In this document: positions 6,209 to 8,757 of the stretch, piece by piece
Position numbering within the stretch: the first letter of the stretch is position 1
Layout: the number at the start of each line of letters is the position of its first letter
DNA from: Lysobacterales bacterium
Lineage (GTDB): Bacteria > Pseudomonadota > Gammaproteobacteria > Xanthomonadales > Rhodanobacteraceae
DNA length: 8,757 nucleotides
Direction: 5' to 3'
Assembly (NCBI GenBank): GCA_013298265.1
Contig: JAAFHE010000089.1
Coordinates: 1-8,757, forward strand
The notes under the pieces: generated by a model
What the model was told of the DNA's origin: nothing
Databases searched by the model: none
Seen by the model: the letters and a program-made list of their open reading frames with translations, nothing else
Made by a program: the position numbers and the translations under genes

Positions 6209-7015
6209 ATGCGCCGGCAGTTGCGCCAGAACCTCGTGCTCGCGGGCATCGTCGCGCTGATGGCGGTGACGGTCTGGCTCGTGGTGCAGCGGGAGCAGGC
6301 CGCGATCGAGCTGCCGCTGACCGCGATCGACACCTCGCAGACCCAGGAACTGCGCGTGCGCAACGGCGACAGGCCGGCGCGTCATTTCGAGCGCCGTGAC
6401 AGCGTCTGGTGGATGCGTGAACCGTATGCACTGCCGGCGCATGCCGATGCCATCGGACGCCTGCTCGCGATCGCGCGTGCGGCCCCGCGGTCGCGCCATG
6501 CGCGCGCGCAATTCGACCTGACCCGCATTGGCCTCGACCCGCCGCAGGCCGTGCTCGAACTCGATGGCGTGCCGATCACGTTCGGCCTTACCGATGCGAT
6601 CCGCGGCGACCGTTATGTGCTCAGCGGCCAGACTGTCGCGCTGATGCCCGATCGCTTCAGCGCCTGGCTGCTGGCGCCGGCCGAATCGGAACTCGACCAT
6701 CGCCTTGCCGCTCCGCTGGTCACGCTCACGGACGTCATGATCGACGGCCAGAGCCGGCCCGAACTCGCCGCTGCCTGGCAACAGGTCACGACGAGCCAGG
6801 TCATCGCGGCGCAGGCGGTGCCGGCGACGGCGACGATCACGGTGGAGCTCGTTGCCACCGACGGCACACGCCTTGGCTATACGCTGTGGCGCCGCGACGA
6901 TGGCCGCTACGCCGCGCTGCGCGGCGAACCCGCACTGCTCTATCCGCTGGACGAGATCCAGATGCAGCATCTGTTGCCGGCTACGAATGTCGGCGCAGCA
7001 GCCACGGTGCGCTGA
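6209..7015 (+). CDS. DUF4340 protein, membrane-anchored envelope subunit
   Basis: This 268-residue protein has one N-terminal transmembrane helix (about 8-26) after a basic start (MRRQLRQ); the remainder is presumably periplasmic. The body fits the DUF4340 family by memory. It has a strand-rich opening [22 protein letters not shown], then [19 protein letters not shown] (about 102-120), matching the D-L-x-x-F/I-G-L-x-x-P motif of the family, then GDRYVLSG and an [12 protein letters not shown] stretch. DUF4340 genes are frequently found next to GldG-type auxiliary genes, which is exactly the order here, so it is probably a subunit or partner of the same complex. No catalytic motif is seen. The ATG lies 4 bases after the GldG-like stop with no clear ribosome site, suggesting translation by re-initiation. 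Its TGA overlaps the mutM ATG. The biochemical role is unknown. Confidence 0.82.
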   Translation: MRRQLRQNLVLAGIVALMAVTVWLVVQREQAAIELPLTAIDTSQTQELRVRNGDRPARHFERRDSVWWMREPYALPAHADAIGRLLAIARAAPRSRHARAQFDLTRIGLDPPQAVLELDGVPITFGLTDAIRGDRYVLSGQTVALMPDRFSAWLLAPAESELDHRLAAPLVTLTDVMIDGQSRPELAAAWQQVTTSQVIAAQAVPATATITVELVATDGTRLGYTLWRRDDGRYAALRGEPALLYPLDEIQMQHLLPATNVGAAATVR

Positions 7016-7827
7016 TGCCCGAACTGCCGGAAGTCGAAACCACCCGCCGCGGCCTCGCGCCGCACCTGATCGGCCGGCGCGTGGAAAATCTGATCGTGCG
7101 CCAGCCCAAGCTGCGCTGGCCGATCGCCACAGCCTTGCGCGAACAGCTGCCGGGCCAGCGCGTCGACGATATCGAGCGCCGCGCCAAGTACCTGCTCGTG
7201 CATACGATGGCCGGCAGCGCGCTGCTGCATCTGGGCATGTCCGGTTCGCTGCGCGTGCTGCCCGAGGCCACGCCGCCGGGCACGCACGACCATATCGACT
7301 GGCGCCTGGATTCCGGCCAGGTGCTGCGCTACACCGATCCGCGCCGCTTCGGCTGCCAGCTGTGGCAGAACCCCGGCGAAGTACATGAACTCCTGGCCGG
7401 GCTTGGCCCCGAGCCGCTGTCGGACGCGTTCGACGGCGACCTGCTCTGGCAGCTATCGCGCGGCCGCAAGAGTGCGGTAAAGCTGTTCCTGATGGACCAG
7501 AAGATTGTTGTCGGTGTCGGCAACATCTATGCGGCCGAGGCGCTGTTCGCTGCCGGCATTCATCCGGCCCGCGCTGCCGGGCAAGTATCGCGCGCGCGCT
7601 ACCGCGATCTCGCCGCGGCGGTGAAGCGCATCCTGGCCTACGCGATCCGACGCGGCGGCACGACGCTGCGCGATTTCATCAGTCCCGACGGACTGCCCGG
7701 CTATTTCGAGCAGGAGCTGTACGTCTACGGCCGCACGGGCCAGCCCTGCAGGAACTGCGCGACGCCGATCAAGGCATCGGTGCTGGGCCAGCGCAGCACG
7801 TTCTATTGTCCGCGCTGTCAGCGCTGA
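7015..7827 (+). CDS. mutM: Formamidopyrimidine-DNA glycosylase (Fpg)
   Basis: This 270-residue base-excision repair enzyme removes oxidised purines such as 8-oxoguanine and FaPy lesions and cuts the abasic site by beta,delta-elimination. The N-terminus [10 protein letters not shown] gives the catalytic Pro2 and Glu3 after Met removal. Lys58 lies in RRAKYLL. The lesion-probing residues are Met75 (LGMSGSLR), Arg110 and Phe112 (DPRRFG). The helix-two-turn-helix region includes [14 protein letters not shown], followed by the loop [19 protein letters not shown] complete C-terminal zinc finger is present (Cys245, Cys248, Cys265, Cys268; CX2CX16CX2C), with the DNA-contacting Arg in QRSTFYC. Length and motifs are those of functional MutM, and no key residue is missing. 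The ATG overlaps the DUF4340 stop by one base (TGATG) and has no Shine-Dalgarno of its own, so it is probably translated with the envelope operon. A strong hairpin follows 30 bases after the stop. Confidence 0.97.
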   Translation: MPELPEVETTRRGLAPHLIGRRVENLIVRQPKLRWPIATALREQLPGQRVDDIERRAKYLLVHTMAGSALLHLGMSGSLRVLPEATPPGTHDHIDWRLDSGQVLRYTDPRRFGCQLWQNPGEVHELLAGLGPEPLSDAFDGDLLWQLSRGRKSAVKLFLMDQKIVVGVGNIYAAEALFAAGIHPARAAGQVSRARYRDLAAAVKRILAYAIRRGGTTLRDFISPDGLPGYFEQELYVYGRTGQPCRNCATPIKASVLGQRSTFYCPRCQR

Positions 7828-7857
7828 GCGTTCGCCGCGAAGACAGACCGTTTTGAG

Positions 7858-7896
7858 CCCTCTCCCCCACAAGCGCACAGCGCTTGGGGGAGAGGG
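7858..7896 (+). repeat. CCCTCTCCC-type intergenic palindrome, probable terminator after mutM
   Basis: The left arm CCCTCTCCCCC-(AC)-AAGCG pairs with the right arm CGCTTGGGGGAGAGGG across the loop CACAG. This gives 16 base pairs interrupted by one 2-base bulge. It starts 30 bases after the mutM stop. The following bases (CGCTTTCGCGG) contain only three T in a row, so as a terminator it is imperfect. The arms match, from memory, a family of palindromic intergenic sequences dispersed through xanthomonad and related genomes, where they appear at ends of genes. Both readings, repeat and transcript end, may hold. Confidence 0.6.
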
Positions 7897-7986
7897 CGCT
7901 TTCGCGGCCCGGATTTCACGGTTCGGCGCCGCCTTGCGTAGTTCTTTGGGCGAGGCCACGCCGTGGCCATCGACTCGAGGTGCGCG

Positions 7987-8757
7987 ATGTTCTCCAAACT
8001 GCTGTCCGCCGTTCTGCTCTGCCTGTCCGCCTCGCTGGTGCTGGCCGATGCGACCGTCCCCACCGCTGACAAGGCCGGTGCGGCCGATCCCGCAGGCCTG
8101 GGCCGCTACGAAGGCGCCTTCATCGTCGAACAGCAGGCCAAGGCCTATGACGAACTGGTGCTGCCGACCGCCGCGCTGACGCCGGATCCGGACGACGAAA
8201 AGCGCGACGGCATGAACAACCGCGTGATGCGCAGCGCGTCGCAGCTCGGCCTCGAGGGCAAGCTTACGCGTACCGTCTACGTGCTGCCCGCCGGCCGTAG
8301 TCCGCTCGAAGTGCTGCGCAACTACCAGCAGCTGATCCAGGACAAGGGCGGCCAGTCACTCTACGAATGCAAGGCGGAGAACTGTGGCGGCGACGTCACG
8401 TCCGGCGCCACCCACGGCGGCGGCCAGCAGGGACTGCTCAACTACCTGTTTCCCAAGAGCGCGGTCACCGAGCAGAGCTTCACCAACGCGGCCTGCGCGG
8501 TCGACATGAACCTCGCCGACCTGCGCTATGGCGTCGCGAAGTTCAGCGCGGGCGGCAACGAGACCCACGTCGCCGTGCTCACCTTCACCGCCAAGGACGA
8601 CCTGTACTGCAAGGCGCTCAACGAGCGCACCGTCGCGATCGTCGTCACGCTGGAAGCCAAGGCACGCGAGCAGAAGATGGTCACGCTCAAGGCAAGCGAA
8701 ATGGCGCAGGCGATCGCCAGCGGCGGCAAGGTCGCGATCTACGGCATCTATTTCGAT
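7987..8757 (+). CDS. Exported DUF4892-like / OmpA-family protein (3' end outside window)
   Basis: The window holds 257 codons. A GAGG at 7977-7980 sits 6 bases before the ATG, a good ribosome site. The signal peptide is MFSKLLSAVLLCLSASLVLA, with likely cleavage before DAT. The mature region includes GRYEGAFIVEQQAKAYDELVLP (about 39-60, shown in part by its spacing), then LEGKLTRTVYVLPAGRSPLE (about 89-108) and NYQQLIQDKGGQSLYEC. These resemble DUF4892 regions found ahead of OmpA domains. Four cysteines follow the signal peptide (128, 133, 170, 208), allowing two disulfides. The last visible residues, GKVAIYGIYFD, match the first strand of an OmpA-like peptidoglycan-binding domain in such fusions (typically continuing T/N-x-K-A/S). 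The protein is likely periplasmic or outer-membrane associated, tethering to the cell wall. The OmpA part is inferred because the window ends there. It is separated from mutM by the hairpin, so it is probably a separate transcript. Confidence 0.75.
   Translation, partial: MFSKLLSAVLLCLSASLVLADATVPTADKAGAADPAGLGRYEGAFIVEQQAKAYDELVLPTAALTPDPDDEKRDGMNNRVMRSASQLGLEGKLTRTVYVLPAGRSPLEVLRNYQQLIQDKGGQSLYECKAENCGGDVTSGATHGGGQQGLLNYLFPKSAVTEQSFTNAACAVDMNLADLRYGVAKFSAGGNETHVAVLTFTAKDDLYCKALNERTVAIVVTLEAKAREQKMVTLKASEMAQAIASGGKVAIYGIYFD

Noticed and set aside
3351..7015. Interpretation as a gliding-motility operon
   Set aside because: GldA/F/G-like and DUF4340 genes occur in many non-gliding bacteria, and no other gliding gene is in the window, so the motility function is not assigned.

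Overview
The window is GC-rich, densely packed bacterial DNA. Several things suggest a gammaproteobacterium near the Xanthomonadales (Lysobacterales): strong G/C bias at third codon positions, frequent GTG starts, a DesA-type membrane desaturase like that of pseudomonads, and an intergenic CCCTCTCCC...GGGAGAGGG palindrome of a kind common in xanthomonads. This placement is an inference. No rRNA, tRNA, insertion sequence, phage gene or CRISPR array was seen.

Left part, minus strand (1-3165). Reading along the minus strand, a fatty-acid desaturase (3165 to 1969) is followed by a stem-loop terminator. Next come a small secreted four-cysteine protein (1669 to 1304) and a multi-pass membrane protein of unknown function. 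The membrane protein starts at a GTG at 1200 and runs off the left edge.

Middle and right, plus strand (3351-7827). Five genes are packed head to tail, with junctions overlapping by 1 or 4 bases or separated by 4 bases. They are an ABC ATPase, an ABC-2 type permease, a GldG-like auxiliary protein, a DUF4340 protein and the DNA glycosylase MutM. The first four form a GldA/GldF/GldG-like envelope ABC system with an added DUF4340 subunit. The ATPase and permease would form the membrane motor, while GldG-like and DUF4340 are anchored proteins with large presumed periplasmic domains. The transported or remodelled substrate cannot be read from sequence. mutM sits at the end of this unit, and a strong hairpin follows it.

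Right edge (7987-8757). A separate plus-strand gene with a good ribosome binding site encodes an exported protein. It has a DUF4892-like N-terminal region and is cut just where an OmpA-like domain appears to begin.

Most of the window is ordinary in gene type. The points most worth following up are the tight coupling of mutM to an uncharacterised envelope ABC system, the unassigned membrane protein and small secreted protein on the left, and the intergenic palindromes.
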